The notes: a model not told the origin generated them from the letters alone. A DNA stretch of 64,000 bases from Sphingomonas sp. NFR04 (GCF_900114095.1 NZ_FORV01000001.1:868001-932000); one strand, 5' to 3'. Positions 27,729-35,807 are shown, numbered from the stretch's first letter. Program-made: numbers and translations.

Positions 27729-29102
27729 TCACGCAGGCTTGGAGGCCTGCTCCCATGCCGCCTGCAGCGCGGCGGCCGTCACCTTGCCGGAGGCGGTGCG
27801 CTCGACCGGGCCGCCGTTGCGCACCTCGATGCCGCGCGGCGGCAGCGAGAAAGCATCGACGATGGCCTTGCGCACCTCGACCGGGTCGAGGCTGCCATGG
27901 ATCAGCACCTGCAGCTTGTCGTCCGCGCCGAAGCAGAACACTTCGGCCTCGGGCGTGGCGATGCGGCGCTCGACCTCGTCGAGGTTCACGCGCAGGCCGA
28001 ACACCTTGAGGATGCGCGAGCTGCGCCCGACGATCCGGAGGAGTCCGTCCTCACCCAGCTGCGCCAGGTCGCCGGTGGCGAGCACACCACCCAGCTCGTC
28101 ACCCTTGGCGAGATCGGCGCGCTCCAGCGCATAGCCCATCATCACCGCGGGGCTGTGGATCCGCATCTCGCCGGTCTCGCCGGGTGCGGCCGAGGCGCCG
28201 TCCTCCTTGACCAGTTCGATCGTCACGCCGGGAATGGCGACGCCGATCGCGTCCGGATGGGCGGCGGCATGTTCGGGCGGCAGATAGGCGACGCGCGGGC
28301 CGGCCTCGGTCTGGCCGTACATCACGAAGAACTTGCGATCGGTCCGTGCCGCCCAGTCGCCGAAGAAGGAAACCACGCGCGGATCGAGCCGCCCGCCCGC
28401 CTGGGTGAGCGTCTTCAGGCTCGGCAGGCTCAGCTTCTCCTCGCCGAAGCGGCGGAGCGTCGTATAGTGGAACGGCACCCCGGCGATCGAGGTGGCTTCG
28501 TGCTGTCGCAGATCGTCCCAATAACCAGGCTCCATCACCGTCTTGCGGGTGACGCAGATGCACGCCCCCACCGCGAGGTGCGAGTGGATCACCGACAGGC
28601 CGTAGGAATAGCTCATCGGCAGGTGGAGCAGCGGCCGCTCGTCGGCGGTCAGCGCCAGATACTGGGCGATGCTCTCGGCATTGGCGGTGATGCCGGCAAG
28701 GCGCTGGCGCACCAGCTTGGGCGAGCCGGTGCTGCCCGAGGTGGTGAGCAACAGCGCCAGATCGGGGTGGAGCTCGGCCGCGGGCGCATCGGTCACGCGC
28801 ACGCTGCCGGCGACCGGATCGACGATCGCGCTGGGTTGATAGGCGGCGTAGAGCTGCTCGGACAGCAGCTCCGAGAGATCGGCCTCCAGGAGCAGCGGCA
28901 CATGGCCTGCGTGCAGCAGCGCCACATAGGCGGCGATCGATTCCGCCGAAACGCTGCACCGGAGCACGACCAGCGACCGCGCCTCGGGCAGGCCCGAGAT
29001 CAACCGCTGGCCGAGTGCCAGCGTCTCGGCATAGCTGAGCACCCGCTCGCCGTCGGCGACGCAGGGATTGCCGGCAAATTCCTGGAAGACCCGATCGAAC
29101 AT
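27729..29102 (-). CDS. AMP-binding acyl ligase (acyl-CoA/ACP synthetase-like)
   Basis: A 457-residue member of the ANL superfamily that activates a carboxylic acid as adenylate, presumably for transfer to CoA or to the ACP of this operon. The phosphate loop is LLLTTSGSTGSPKLVRQ (near 115-130). FFVMYGQTEAGPRVAYLPPE, LATGDLAQLGEDGLLRIVGR and KVFGLRVNLDEVERRI are the A5-A8 motifs, and the C-terminal catalytic Lys is in ERTASGKVT. It is slightly short for the family, mainly at the N-terminus. It starts four bases after the SDR stop. Substrate unknown. Confidence 0.88.
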   Translation of the reverse strand: MFDRVFQEFAGNPCVADGERVLSYAETLALGQRLISGLPEARSLVVLRCSVSAESIAAYVALLHAGHVPLLLEADLSELLSEQLYAAYQPSAIVDPVAGSVRVTDAPAAELHPDLALLLTTSGSTGSPKLVRQRLAGITANAESIAQYLALTADERPLLHLPMSYSYGLSVIHSHLAVGACICVTRKTVMEPGYWDDLRQHEATSIAGVPFHYTTLRRFGEEKLSLPSLKTLTQAGGRLDPRVVSFFGDWAARTDRKFFVMYGQTEAGPRVAYLPPEHAAAHPDAIGVAIPGVTIELVKEDGASAAPGETGEMRIHSPAVMMGYALERADLAKGDELGGVLATGDLAQLGEDGLLRIVGRSSRILKVFGLRVNLDEVERRIATPEAEVFCFGADDKLQVLIHGSLDPVEVRKAIVDAFSLPPRGIEVRNGGPVERTASGKVTAAALQAAWEQASKPA

Positions 29103-29106
29103 CCGC

Positions 29107-29865
29107 TTAGACCATCATCCCGCCATCGACGCCGATCACCTGCCCGGTGATGTAGCGGGCGGAGTCGCTGGCGAGGAACAGGCTGAGGCCCGCCACGTCC
29201 TCGGGAGTGCCGAGACGGCCCATGCCGATCGACGCCACGGTCTCCTGCCGCTTCTCCTCCGACAGCCCTTCGATCAGCGCCGTGTCGATCGCGCCCGGCG
29301 CGATGGCGTTGACGCGGATCTGGCGGGCGGCGAATTCCTTGGCGAGGCTCCTGGTCACGCCGATCACGCCTGCCTTGCTGGCGGCATAGACCGCCTGGCC
29401 GGCAAAGCCCTGCGCGCCCATGATCGAGGTGAGGTTGATGATCGAGCCGCCGCCGTTGCGTGCCATCAGCCGTGCCGCATATTGCGAGGCAACCAGCACC
29501 GAGCGCAGGTTCACCTGATAGGTCTCGTCCATCATCTCGACCGAGGCCATCTCGATCATCGACGCCTTGAGGATGCCGGCATTGTTGACCAGCACGTCGA
29601 GGCGGCGATCGGCCTTCTGGATGGTCCCGAAGGCCTGCTTGATCGCCGCCGGATCGGCGACGTCGAAGTAGAGCGCGCGCGCTTCCCCCGCGCCGAGCGC
29701 GTTTAGGGTAGCAAGGGTCGCATCCAGCGACCCTTCGGTCCGCGCCGCGAGCCAGACGGTAGCGCCGGCCTCGACCAGCCCCTTGGCGATCGCCGCGCCG
29801 ATGCCGCGCGACGCCCCGGTGACCAGGGCGACGCGGCCGGCGAGCAGGTCAGGCCTCGACATCAT
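29107..29865 (-). CDS. Short-chain dehydrogenase/reductase, FabG-like
   Basis: A 252-residue NAD(P)-dependent classical SDR, probably a 3-oxoacyl reductase acting on the ACP-bound chain. The cofactor loop VTGASRGIG is at 15-23, NNAG follows at about 93, and the catalytic set is Ser in NLTSIMG plus YAASK. INxIAPG (VNAIAPGAID) and the C-terminal YITGQVIGVDGGMMV are FabG-like. Two adjacent ATGs open the gene; the first overlaps the ACP gene by 17 bases, a sign of strong coupling. It is four bases from the AMP-ligase. Confidence 0.88.
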   Translation of the reverse strand: MMSRPDLLAGRVALVTGASRGIGAAIAKGLVEAGATVWLAARTEGSLDATLATLNALGAGEARALYFDVADPAAIKQAFGTIQKADRRLDVLVNNAGILKASMIEMASVEMMDETYQVNLRSVLVASQYAARLMARNGGGSIINLTSIMGAQGFAGQAVYAASKAGVIGVTRSLAKEFAARQIRVNAIAPGAIDTALIEGLSEEKRQETVASIGMGRLGTPEDVAGLSLFLASDSARYITGQVIGVDGGMMV

Positions 29866-30082
29866 ATTTCTTGAGGATTTCGCGGATCGTGCCGACGCTC
29901 GACATCGCGACGATGTCGTCGGTGTCCAGCATCACGTCGTACGCGGCTTCCAGCTCAGCGATCAGCGCCATGTGCGCCACCGAATCCCACTCGGGGATCG
30001 AGTTGTACTTCAGGTCGTCGGTGATCGCGGAGCGATCGAGCATCAGTGCGCGCGCGACGATTTCGTGCAGGTCTTCGGCCAT
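29849..30082 (-). CDS. Acyl carrier protein
   Basis: A 77-residue acidic four-helix carrier protein. The phosphopantetheine site is EWDSVAHM with Ser34, in the usual D-S-(L/V) context. DDLKYNSIPEWDS is an atypical lead-in compared with the housekeeping AcpP, so this is a dedicated carrier. It overlaps the downstream SDR gene. The upstream hexapeptide transferase ends 30 bases before its start. It probably tethers the acyl chain handled by the SDR, the ligase and the Lux-like reductase. Confidence 0.9.
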   Translation of the reverse strand: MAEDLHEIVARALMLDRSAITDDLKYNSIPEWDSVAHMALIAELEAAYDVMLDTDDIVAMSSVGTIREILKKYDVEA

Positions 30083-30112
30083 GTGTAGATCCTTGATGGG
30101 GAAAGAAAGAAC

Positions 30113-30613
30113 TTATGCCGCGTCGGCGGGCGTGGACGCCGCAGCCGGAGCGGCCGGTGCCGCATCGGCGCTCGCGCGCGAGAGGATGAGGCCCCACTGC
30201 CCGGTGACGAGGCCCTTTTCCATCACCCGCGCGGGGTTGCCGCCGGCGAGGCAGCCGTCGGGAATGTCGCGCATCACCACGCTGCCGGCGGCGACAATGC
30301 AGCCGTCGCCGATCTTCACGCCCGGGAAGATGATCGAATGCGCGCCGATCTGGCAGCGTTCGCCGATAATCGTCTTCAGGTGCATACGGCGGACATAGTC
30401 ATGCGTCAGGATCGCCGCACCGAAGCTGACCGCGGTGTCCTTGCCGATCCAGACGCCGTCCGGATGCGCCTTGTCCAGCTTCGACGACAGCGAGATCGCG
30501 CAGCCCTCGGCGATGTGCATGCCCCAGAACTTGTTGAGATACAGTCGGTAGATCTCAACCGCATAGCGCCTGAGCTTCCGCCGGATGAGAGCCGCAGCCC
30601 CGAATTTCGCCAT
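30113..30613 (-). CDS. Left-handed beta-helix (hexapeptide repeat) acyltransferase
   Basis: A 166-residue trimeric acyl/acetyltransferase of the LbH family, first gene of the operon. Hexapeptide repeats run through about residues 35-135 (IAEGCAISLSSKL, IGKDTAVSFGAAILTHDY, IGERCQIGAHSIIFPGVKIG, DGCIVAAGSVVMRDIPDGCL). The probable catalytic His is in THDY. The GGNPARVMEKG ending is typical of WcaF/MaT-like enzymes. A short basic N-terminal helix and an Ala-rich tail of about 30 residues are additions. It may move the acyl group made by the operon to a sugar or other hydroxyl; that is inference. Confidence 0.82.
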   Translation of the reverse strand: MAKFGAAALIRRKLRRYAVEIYRLYLNKFWGMHIAEGCAISLSSKLDKAHPDGVWIGKDTAVSFGAAILTHDYVRRMHLKTIIGERCQIGAHSIIFPGVKIGDGCIVAAGSVVMRDIPDGCLAGGNPARVMEKGLVTGQWGLILSRASADAAPAAPAAASTPADAA

Positions 30614-31081
30614 CTTAATCCCCCGAGCGCAATTTCAACCTGTCGATATTCGCTTCCGCCGATCGACTGGCTCAGATCACTACAAAACCGTTCGAGCCGC
30701 CCCCTCCGCCACAACGCACATGCACAAGGAGCACAGGAGACCGCGCCTCAATGCCCTTTTAGTCAGCGATCTTCCACTGCCGCAAGCGTCCATGTTCAGC
30801 AATTATTATCTAATTGCACCATCTACCCGCGGAATGTGACCGTTCGTCGTCGACTTAGGTTGCGCGGCCGGAGCACCGGCCAGCGGCGTTATATAACACT
30901 CGAAACCCGGTTCGGCTCCCAAAAAAATGTTGCGTCGCACCATGGGAGTGGCATGCGAAGCGCGCGTCTTGCGATTTCGGCCGGCTTCGCCTATAGGCGC
31001 GCGCTTGCCGTGGCAGGGTCATCCCTGGAGGCCTGCCGCTGCATGCACGTTGAAACATTTTAGCGCATTGGAAATCGACAC
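30614..31081. other. Divergent intergenic region between the acyl operon and rplY
   Basis: In 468 bases I see no gene. The middle is AT-richer than the surroundings (for instance TTATTATCTAATTG near 30800) and should hold the divergent promoters of both flanking units. The right end forms the hairpin listed at 31012-31037, directly upstream of rplY. Confidence 0.5.
31012..31037 (+). promoter_or_regulatory. Leader hairpin upstream of rplY
   Basis: CAGGG-TCAT-CCCTG (31014-31027) is nested in GGCAGG...CCTGCC (31012-31037), giving two mutually exclusive stems 45-70 bases before the ATG. Ribosomal protein leaders are often regulatory, but this one matches no motif I know. Confidence 0.3.
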
Positions 31082-31684
31082 ATGAGCGACACGCTTACGC
31101 TGTCGGCCGAAACGCGCGACCGGGCTGGCAAGGGAGCCTCCCGGGCGCTGCGTCGTGAAGGCCGCGTCCCCGCCGTCATCTATGGCAACAAGCAGGATCC
31201 TGCCAGCATCCACGTCAACGAGCGTGAGCTGCAGAAGCTGCTGAACACCGGCCACTTCTTCAACTCGGTGATCATGGTCAACGGCGAGCGCACGCTGGCC
31301 AAGGACGTCGCCTTCGACGTCGTGACCGATCGTCCGCTGCATGTCGACTTCCTGCGCATCTCCGAGCACGCGACCGTCACCGTCGAAGTGCCGATCGTGT
31401 TCGTCGACGAAGAGCTGGCCCCCGGCCTGAAGCGCGGCGGCGTGCTCAACATCGTCCGCCACGAGCTGCAGCTGGTGGTCGACGCGGCAGAGATCCCCGA
31501 CCAGATCGAGATCTCGGTCAAGGGCCTCGAAATCGGCGATTCGCTGCACATCTCAGCCGTGACCCTGCCCAAGGGCGCGACCTCCGCGATCACCGATCGC
31601 GACTTCACCATCGCCACCGTCGTCGCACCGTCGGCGCTGAAGTCGGCGGACGGCGAAGCGGAAGCCGAGTCGGCCGAGGGCTGA
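31082..31684 (+). CDS. rplY: 50S ribosomal protein L25 (TL5/CTC form)
   Basis: A 200-residue ribosomal protein that binds 5S rRNA. The N-terminal L25 domain ([33 protein letters not shown], residues 4-95) is followed by the TL5 C-terminal beta domain ([40 protein letters not shown]) and a short acidic Ala/Glu tail. This is the long CTC form usual in alphaproteobacteria. GGAAA lies about ten bases before the ATG. A strong terminator follows, then pth, the common rplY-pth pairing. Confidence 0.97.
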   Translation: MSDTLTLSAETRDRAGKGASRALRREGRVPAVIYGNKQDPASIHVNERELQKLLNTGHFFNSVIMVNGERTLAKDVAFDVVTDRPLHVDFLRISEHATVTVEVPIVFVDEELAPGLKRGGVLNIVRHELQLVVDAAEIPDQIEISVKGLEIGDSLHISAVTLPKGATSAITDRDFTIATVVAPSALKSADGEAEAESAEG

Positions 31685-31711
31685 TCGGCCTTCCCTTCAC
31701 GGGTTCAAAAG

Positions 31712-31751
31712 ATCGCCTCCGCACCCTAGGTGCGGGGGCGATTTTGTTTTT
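31712..31751 (+). terminator. Rho-independent terminator after rplY
   Basis: ATCGCCTCCGCACC at 31712-31725 pairs with GGTGCGGGGGCGAT at 31729-31742 (14 pairs, one G-T) across a CTA loop, followed by TTTGTTTTT. Confidence 0.92.
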
Positions 31752-31767
31752 CGGGAGCCGCGGATCA

Positions 31768-31857
31768 CCCTCACCCTTCCCACCGCCTCCGGCGGCGGGC
31801 CCCTTCCCTCTCCCATTGGGAGAGGGAGGGAGCGGCGAAGCCGCGGAAGGGTGAGGG
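31768..31857. repeat. Palindromic repeat between rplY and pth
   Basis: CCCTCACCCTTCC at 31768-31780 is inverted at 31845-31857. An inner hairpin is CCCTCTCCC-ATT-GGGAGAGGG, and CCGCCTCCGGCGG forms another. The unit would be transcribed in the pth leader. It belongs to the same general class as the other GC-rich repeats in the window. Confidence 0.82.
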
Positions 31858-31887
31858 CGACCGCAAACCGGCATAGGGAGAATGGTG

Positions 31888-32457
31888 ATGCAGCTGTGGG
31901 TGGGTCTCGGCAATCCGGGGCCGCAATATGCGATGCACCGCCACAATGTCGGGTTCATGGCGATGGACGCGCTGGCCGAGGTGCACGGCTTTTCCGCGCC
32001 GAAGAAGCAGTTCCAGGGCTGGACCCAGGAAGGCCGCATCGGCAGCGAGAAGATCGTTCTGCTCAAGCCCGGCACCTTCATGAACGAGAGCGGCCGCGCG
32101 GTGCGGTCGGCGATGGACTTCTACAAGCTCGCGCCCGAGGACGTCACCGTCTTCCACGACGAACTCGACCTCTTGCCGATGAAGGTGAAGGTGAAGCGCG
32201 GCGGCGGCACCGCCGGGCATAACGGCCTGCGCTCGACCGACGCGCATCTTGGGCCCGACTTCCGCCGGGTGCGGCTCGGCATCGGCCATCCCGGCCACAA
32301 GGACCGGGTGACCGGCTATGTCCTTGGCAACTATGCCAAGGCCGAAATCGAGGCGTTGTCCGACATGCTCGGCGCGATCGCCGCCGAGGCACCGTGGCTG
32401 GCGGCGGGCGACGATGTGCGGTTCATGAACGAGGTGGCGCGCCGGATGCAGGACTGA
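31888..32457 (+). CDS. pth: Peptidyl-tRNA hydrolase
   Basis: A 189-residue enzyme that frees tRNA from peptidyl-tRNA dropped off the ribosome. LWVGLGNPGPQYAMHRHNVG contains the catalytic His and substrate-binding residues. KPGTFMNESGRAV, FHDELDLLPMKVKVKRGGG and GHNGLRS are all canonical Pth motifs. ATG 31888 is chosen because AGGGAG lies seven bases upstream; ATG 31882 would be too close. Length is normal. Confidence 0.96.
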   Translation: MQLWVGLGNPGPQYAMHRHNVGFMAMDALAEVHGFSAPKKQFQGWTQEGRIGSEKIVLLKPGTFMNESGRAVRSAMDFYKLAPEDVTVFHDELDLLPMKVKVKRGGGTAGHNGLRSTDAHLGPDFRRVRLGIGHPGHKDRVTGYVLGNYAKAEIEALSDMLGAIAAEAPWLAAGDDVRFMNEVARRMQD

Positions 32458-32555
32458 GCACCGCCCCGGGTTTCTCCATCCATCCAACATGTTAGCGCTT
32501 GATACCGGCAGCAACCGTGGCATCCTCGCCGTCGAACTCGATGAAGGGATGCCCG

Positions 32556-32993
32556 ATGCGCCTGGTTCTGCCTGCCCTGCTCGCCCTCCTCTCGCTCGCC
32601 GCGCCCGCCGCGGCACAGACTGCCGCTCCCCAGGCGCAACAGCCGGTCTATGAGCTGCGCATCTATTACCCTGCGCCGGGCAAGGCCGAGGCGCTCAACG
32701 CCCGCTTCCGCAACCACACGCTCAAGCTGTTCGCCAAGCACGGCATGCACAATGTCGCCTATTGGAACGAGCTGCCCCGCGCCGACGCGCCCGACGGTCG
32801 CGTGGTCTACATCCTCTCCTACCCCAGCCGCGAAGCGCGAGAGGCGGACTGGAAGGCGTTCGGCGCCGATCCCGAATGGCAGAAAGTGGTCGCCGAATCG
32901 GAGGCGAACGGCAAGATCGTCACCAAGGTCGAGAGCATCTTCATGACCATGACCGATTACTCGCCGCCGCTCGCGCCCTCCGGCAGCAGGTAA
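32556..32993 (+). CDS. Exported NIPSNAP-family protein
   Basis: A 145-residue protein with a Sec signal peptide (LVLPALLALLSLAAPAAAQ), so periplasmic. The mature part has the NIPSNAP ferredoxin-like fold: VYELRIYYPAPGKAEALNAR, FRNHTLKLFAKHGMHNVAYW and ADWKAFGADPEWQKVVAESE match the family. The function of bacterial NIPSNAP proteins is unclear. ATG 32556 is preceded by AAGGGA at good spacing. It is convergent with the TbpB-like lipoprotein. Confidence 0.82.
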   Translation: MRLVLPALLALLSLAAPAAAQTAAPQAQQPVYELRIYYPAPGKAEALNARFRNHTLKLFAKHGMHNVAYWNELPRADAPDGRVVYILSYPSREAREADWKAFGADPEWQKVVAESEANGKIVTKVESIFMTMTDYSPPLAPSGSR

Positions 32994-32994
32994 A

Positions 32995-33022
32995 AGAAAG
33001 GGGCCCGGTTTCCCGAGCCCCT
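32995..33022 (-). terminator. Terminator of the TbpB-like gene
   Basis: GGGGC-C-CGG-TTT-CCG-A-GCCCC forms a stem with small bulges. Read on the minus strand it is followed by CTTTCTTTT, a fair intrinsic terminator shared by the two convergent genes. Confidence 0.6.
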
Positions 33023-33045
33023 CCCGTTCCGCTTGGCGGAAGCGC

Positions 33046-34053
33046 TTACTGCTTTACGCCGACCACTTCGCCGACGATGCGGGTGTCCGCACCGTTGATC
33101 GTGCCCGAGGCGCCGAAGACGATGCCGAGGTTCACGCCCTTCGAGCCGTAGAAGGCACCGGCGATCGTGCCGCTCGCCGCGCTGCCGCTGACGAGGCTGC
33201 CGCTGAACTGGTTCTGCCCGATCGGGATCGCGCCCTGCGCGTTGAGGGTCACATAGGCGGTTTCGGCGCCGCCGCTCGGCAGCGTCGTCAGGTTCATCGT
33301 CGTGGTGACGAGGCCGGTGGCGAAGTTGACCGACACCGTCGCGGTGCCGCCGACGCGGACGATCGTGGTCGCGTTGTTGGCGACGCTGACCGCGCGGCCG
33401 ACGATGCGCGCATTGTAGCTCGCCGTGCCGGTGGTGAGCATGTCGTAGCTCAGCGTCGGATAGCCCCAGATCGAATAGGTCAGGCGCTTCTGGCCGGTGG
33501 TCGAATCGCCGCGCCACCAATTGGCGTAGCTCAGCACGGTGAGTTGCTTGAGCAGGCTATCGCTGGTCACGACGGTCGCCGCGCCGATGTTGTTGAGCAC
33601 TTCGAGCTGGCTGAAATTGCCCGCCGCCGCGCCGGTGGCGGTGCTGACGCTGCGATAGACGAACTCGGTCACCGTCGGCGCCGCCGTGGTGGTGACGTTG
33701 GTGCCGACGAAGCGCGATTCCTCGGTCGCCTCGTCCATCACGAAGGTGCCGTTGGTGAGGTCGGTGGTCGCGGCCAGCTTGACGCGGCTGGTGAAGGTCT
33801 CGGTCGCGGTCACGCCCAGCGTCACGGCACCCGCGGCGGGATCACCGGTATAGTTGGTGGTCGCGTTGAGCGTGCTGAACTCGGCGGCCGCGGTCAGCGG
33901 GAAAGCGGTGTAGGTTGCAGTCGGCGTCGGCGTCGGCGTGGCCGAGCTGGTGGGCGTGGGCGTCGGCGTCGACGAGGAATTCCCGCCGCCGCTGCAGCTT
34001 GCCAGCGCGGCCGCAGCCGCGGCGCTGCCCAGAATGACATAACGGCGAATCAT
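33046..34053 (-). CDS. TbpB-like surface lipoprotein
   Basis: A 335-residue lipoprotein (lipobox ALASCSGG, Cys near residue 20). A low-complexity linker of Ser/Thr/Pro (TPTPTPTSSATPTPTPTAT) follows. The C-terminal domain ends GTIAGAFYGSKGVNLGIVFG plus a last strand, which is the signature of the transferrin-binding-protein-B-like beta-barrel lobe (GxFYGxxAxExGG-type). Such proteins are often displayed on the surface by Slam translocators; none is encoded nearby. GAGGAG lies before the ATG. The ligand is unknown. Confidence 0.7.
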   Translation of the reverse strand: MIRRYVILGSAAAAAALASCSGGGNSSSTPTPTPTSSATPTPTPTATYTAFPLTAAAEFSTLNATTNYTGDPAAGAVTLGVTATETFTSRVKLAATTDLTNGTFVMDEATEESRFVGTNVTTTAAPTVTEFVYRSVSTATGAAAGNFSQLEVLNNIGAATVVTSDSLLKQLTVLSYANWWRGDSTTGQKRLTYSIWGYPTLSYDMLTTGTASYNARIVGRAVSVANNATTIVRVGGTATVSVNFATGLVTTTMNLTTLPSGGAETAYVTLNAQGAIPIGQNQFSGSLVSGSAASGTIAGAFYGSKGVNLGIVFGASGTINGADTRIVGEVVGVKQ

Positions 34054-34233
34054 ACGAAAACTCCTCGAGAACCTGGCGCACGACAGGGAATGACTTGGCC
34101 CCCTGTACCCCAGATGAACGCCCCTGCGTCAAGGCCGCGCGCGTTACACTGGAAAAACCCGCCGCCTGCGCGTATCGAGCCCGCCATATCGCCGGCGCGC
34201 CCGCCGGCCCCTTCACGACAGGATCGAACTACC

Positions 34234-35331
34234 ATGGGTTTCCGTTGCGGCATCGTCGGCCTGCCCAATGTCGGCAAGTCCACGCTTTTCAATGCACTGA
34301 CCGAGACGGCCGCGGCGCAGGCAGCCAATTATCCGTTCTGCACGATCGAGCCGAACGTCGGCAACGTCGCGGTGCCCGATCCGCGGCTGAACAAGCTGGC
34401 GGAGATCGCCGGCTCGCAGAAGATCATCGAGACGCAGCTCGGCTTCGTCGACATCGCCGGCCTGGTGCGCGGCGCCAGCAAGGGCGAAGGCCTGGGCAAC
34501 CAGTTCCTCGGCAACATCCGCGAGGTGGACGCGGTCGTCCACGTCCTGCGCTGCTTCGAGAATGACGACATCCAGCATGTCGACAACAAGGTCGATCCGA
34601 TCGCCGATGCCGAGACGGTCGAGACCGAGCTGATGCTCTCCGACCTCGAAAGCCTCGAGAAGCGCGTGCCCAACCTCGCCAAGAAGGCCGCGCAGGGCGA
34701 CAAGGAAGCAAAGGCCGCCGCGAGCGTGCTCGGCCAGGCGCTCGACCTGCTGCGCGACGGCAAGCCCGCCCGCCTCACCCAACCCAAGGACGAGGACGAG
34801 GCCCGCTACCTGCGCCTCGCCCAGCTGCTCACCGCCAAGCCGGTGCTCTATGTGTGCAACGTCAACGAGGAAGACGCGGCGAACGGCAACGACCTCTCGG
34901 CCAAGGTCTTCGCCAAGGCGGCCGCCGAGGGTGCGCAGGCAGTCGTCGTCTCCGCGGCGATCGAGGCCGAGATCGCGACCATGCCGATGGACGAGCGCGG
35001 CGAGTTCCTCGGCGAGCTCGGGCTGGAGGAAACCGGCCTCGCCCGCGTGATCCGCGCCGGCTACACGCTGCTCGACCTGCTGACCTTCTTCACCGTCGGC
35101 CCCAAGGAAGCGCGCGCCTGGACCGTCCATCGCGGCGCCACCGCGCCCAACGCGGCGGGCGAGATCCACAGCGATTTCGAAAAGGGCTTCATCCGCGCCG
35201 AGACGATCGCCTATGACGATTTCGTCGCACTGGGCGGCGAAGCCAAGGCCCGCGAGGCCGGCAAGCTGCGCGCGGAAGGCAAGGCGTATATCGTGCAGGA
35301 CGGCGACGTGATGCACTTCCTGCATAGCTGA
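34234..35331 (+). CDS. ychF: Redox-regulated ribosome-binding ATPase YchF (Obg-like)
   Basis: A 365-residue P-loop NTPase of the Obg family that prefers ATP and binds the ribosome. The G1 loop is GLPNVGKSTLFNAL, the G3 region is GFVDIAGLVRGASKGEGLGN, the base-specificity segment is VCNVNEED (instead of NKxD), and the C-terminal TGS domain contains TFFTVGPKEARAWTVHRG. Length is standard. ATG 34234 opens the family's usual MGFRCGIVG start; the frame upstream is spurious. A palindromic repeat follows eight bases after the stop. Confidence 0.97.
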   Translation: MGFRCGIVGLPNVGKSTLFNALTETAAAQAANYPFCTIEPNVGNVAVPDPRLNKLAEIAGSQKIIETQLGFVDIAGLVRGASKGEGLGNQFLGNIREVDAVVHVLRCFENDDIQHVDNKVDPIADAETVETELMLSDLESLEKRVPNLAKKAAQGDKEAKAAASVLGQALDLLRDGKPARLTQPKDEDEARYLRLAQLLTAKPVLYVCNVNEEDAANGNDLSAKVFAKAAAEGAQAVVVSAAIEAEIATMPMDERGEFLGELGLEETGLARVIRAGYTLLDLLTFFTVGPKEARAWTVHRGATAPNAAGEIHSDFEKGFIRAETIAYDDFVALGGEAKAREAGKLRAEGKAYIVQDGDVMHFLHS

Positions 35332-35338
35332 GAATGCT

Positions 35339-35443
35339 TAGCCCCTCCCCTTCAGGGGAGGGGTTGGGGTGGGGCTGTGTCTCGCAGAGACCAGCCGACG
35401 TTCTGGAATCCCTCCACCCAACCCCTCCTCCGAGGAGGAGGGA
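35339..35443. repeat. Palindromic repeat pair between ychF and the response regulator
   Basis: TAGCCCCTCCCCTTCAGGGG begins the left copy (35339-35376) and CCCAACCCCTCCTCCGAGGA lies in a diverged right copy (35410-35443). It is the same family as the in-frame insertion in glyS at 21779-21886. It sits between convergent genes. Confidence 0.88.
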
Positions 35444-35456
35444 TAACCTAGTGTTC

Positions 35457-35798
35457 CTACCCGCACGCCTTCGCGATCAGCGCGGCGAGATGCTCGCGCA
35501 GGAACGGCTTGGCCAGCACCGGCCGCTCGCGATAGGCGCCCTCCAGCCCCAACGCGCCATAGCCGGTGGCGAAGGCATAGGGGATCGCCCGCTCGGCGAG
35601 GATGTCCGCTACCGGGAAGGATCGGTGGCCGTCGAGATTCACGTCGAGAATCGCCAGATCGGCCTCCACCCGCCGCGCCGCCTCCAATGCCTCGGGGAGC
35701 CGCATCGCGATCTCCACCACCTCGTGGCCGAGATCGGTCAGCATGTCCTCGATCAGGAAGGCGATCGTCATTTCATCTTCGACGATCAGGACACGCAC
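35457..35798 (-). CDS. Single-domain response regulator
   Basis: A 113-residue CheY-like receiver without output domain. VLIVEDEMTIAFLIEDML supplies the acidic pair, LAILDVNLDG the phosphorylated Asp, FATGYG the switch Thr, and VLAKPFLREHL the conserved Lys-Pro. The start is GTG 35798. It lies nine bases downstream of the HWE kinase, which is its probable partner. With no output domain it must act by protein contact. Confidence 0.93.
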   Translation of the reverse strand: MRVLIVEDEMTIAFLIEDMLTDLGHEVVEIAMRLPEALEAARRVEADLAILDVNLDGHRSFPVADILAERAIPYAFATGYGALGLEGAYRERPVLAKPFLREHLAALIAKACG

Positions 35799-35807
35799 GG
35801 CCTTATC

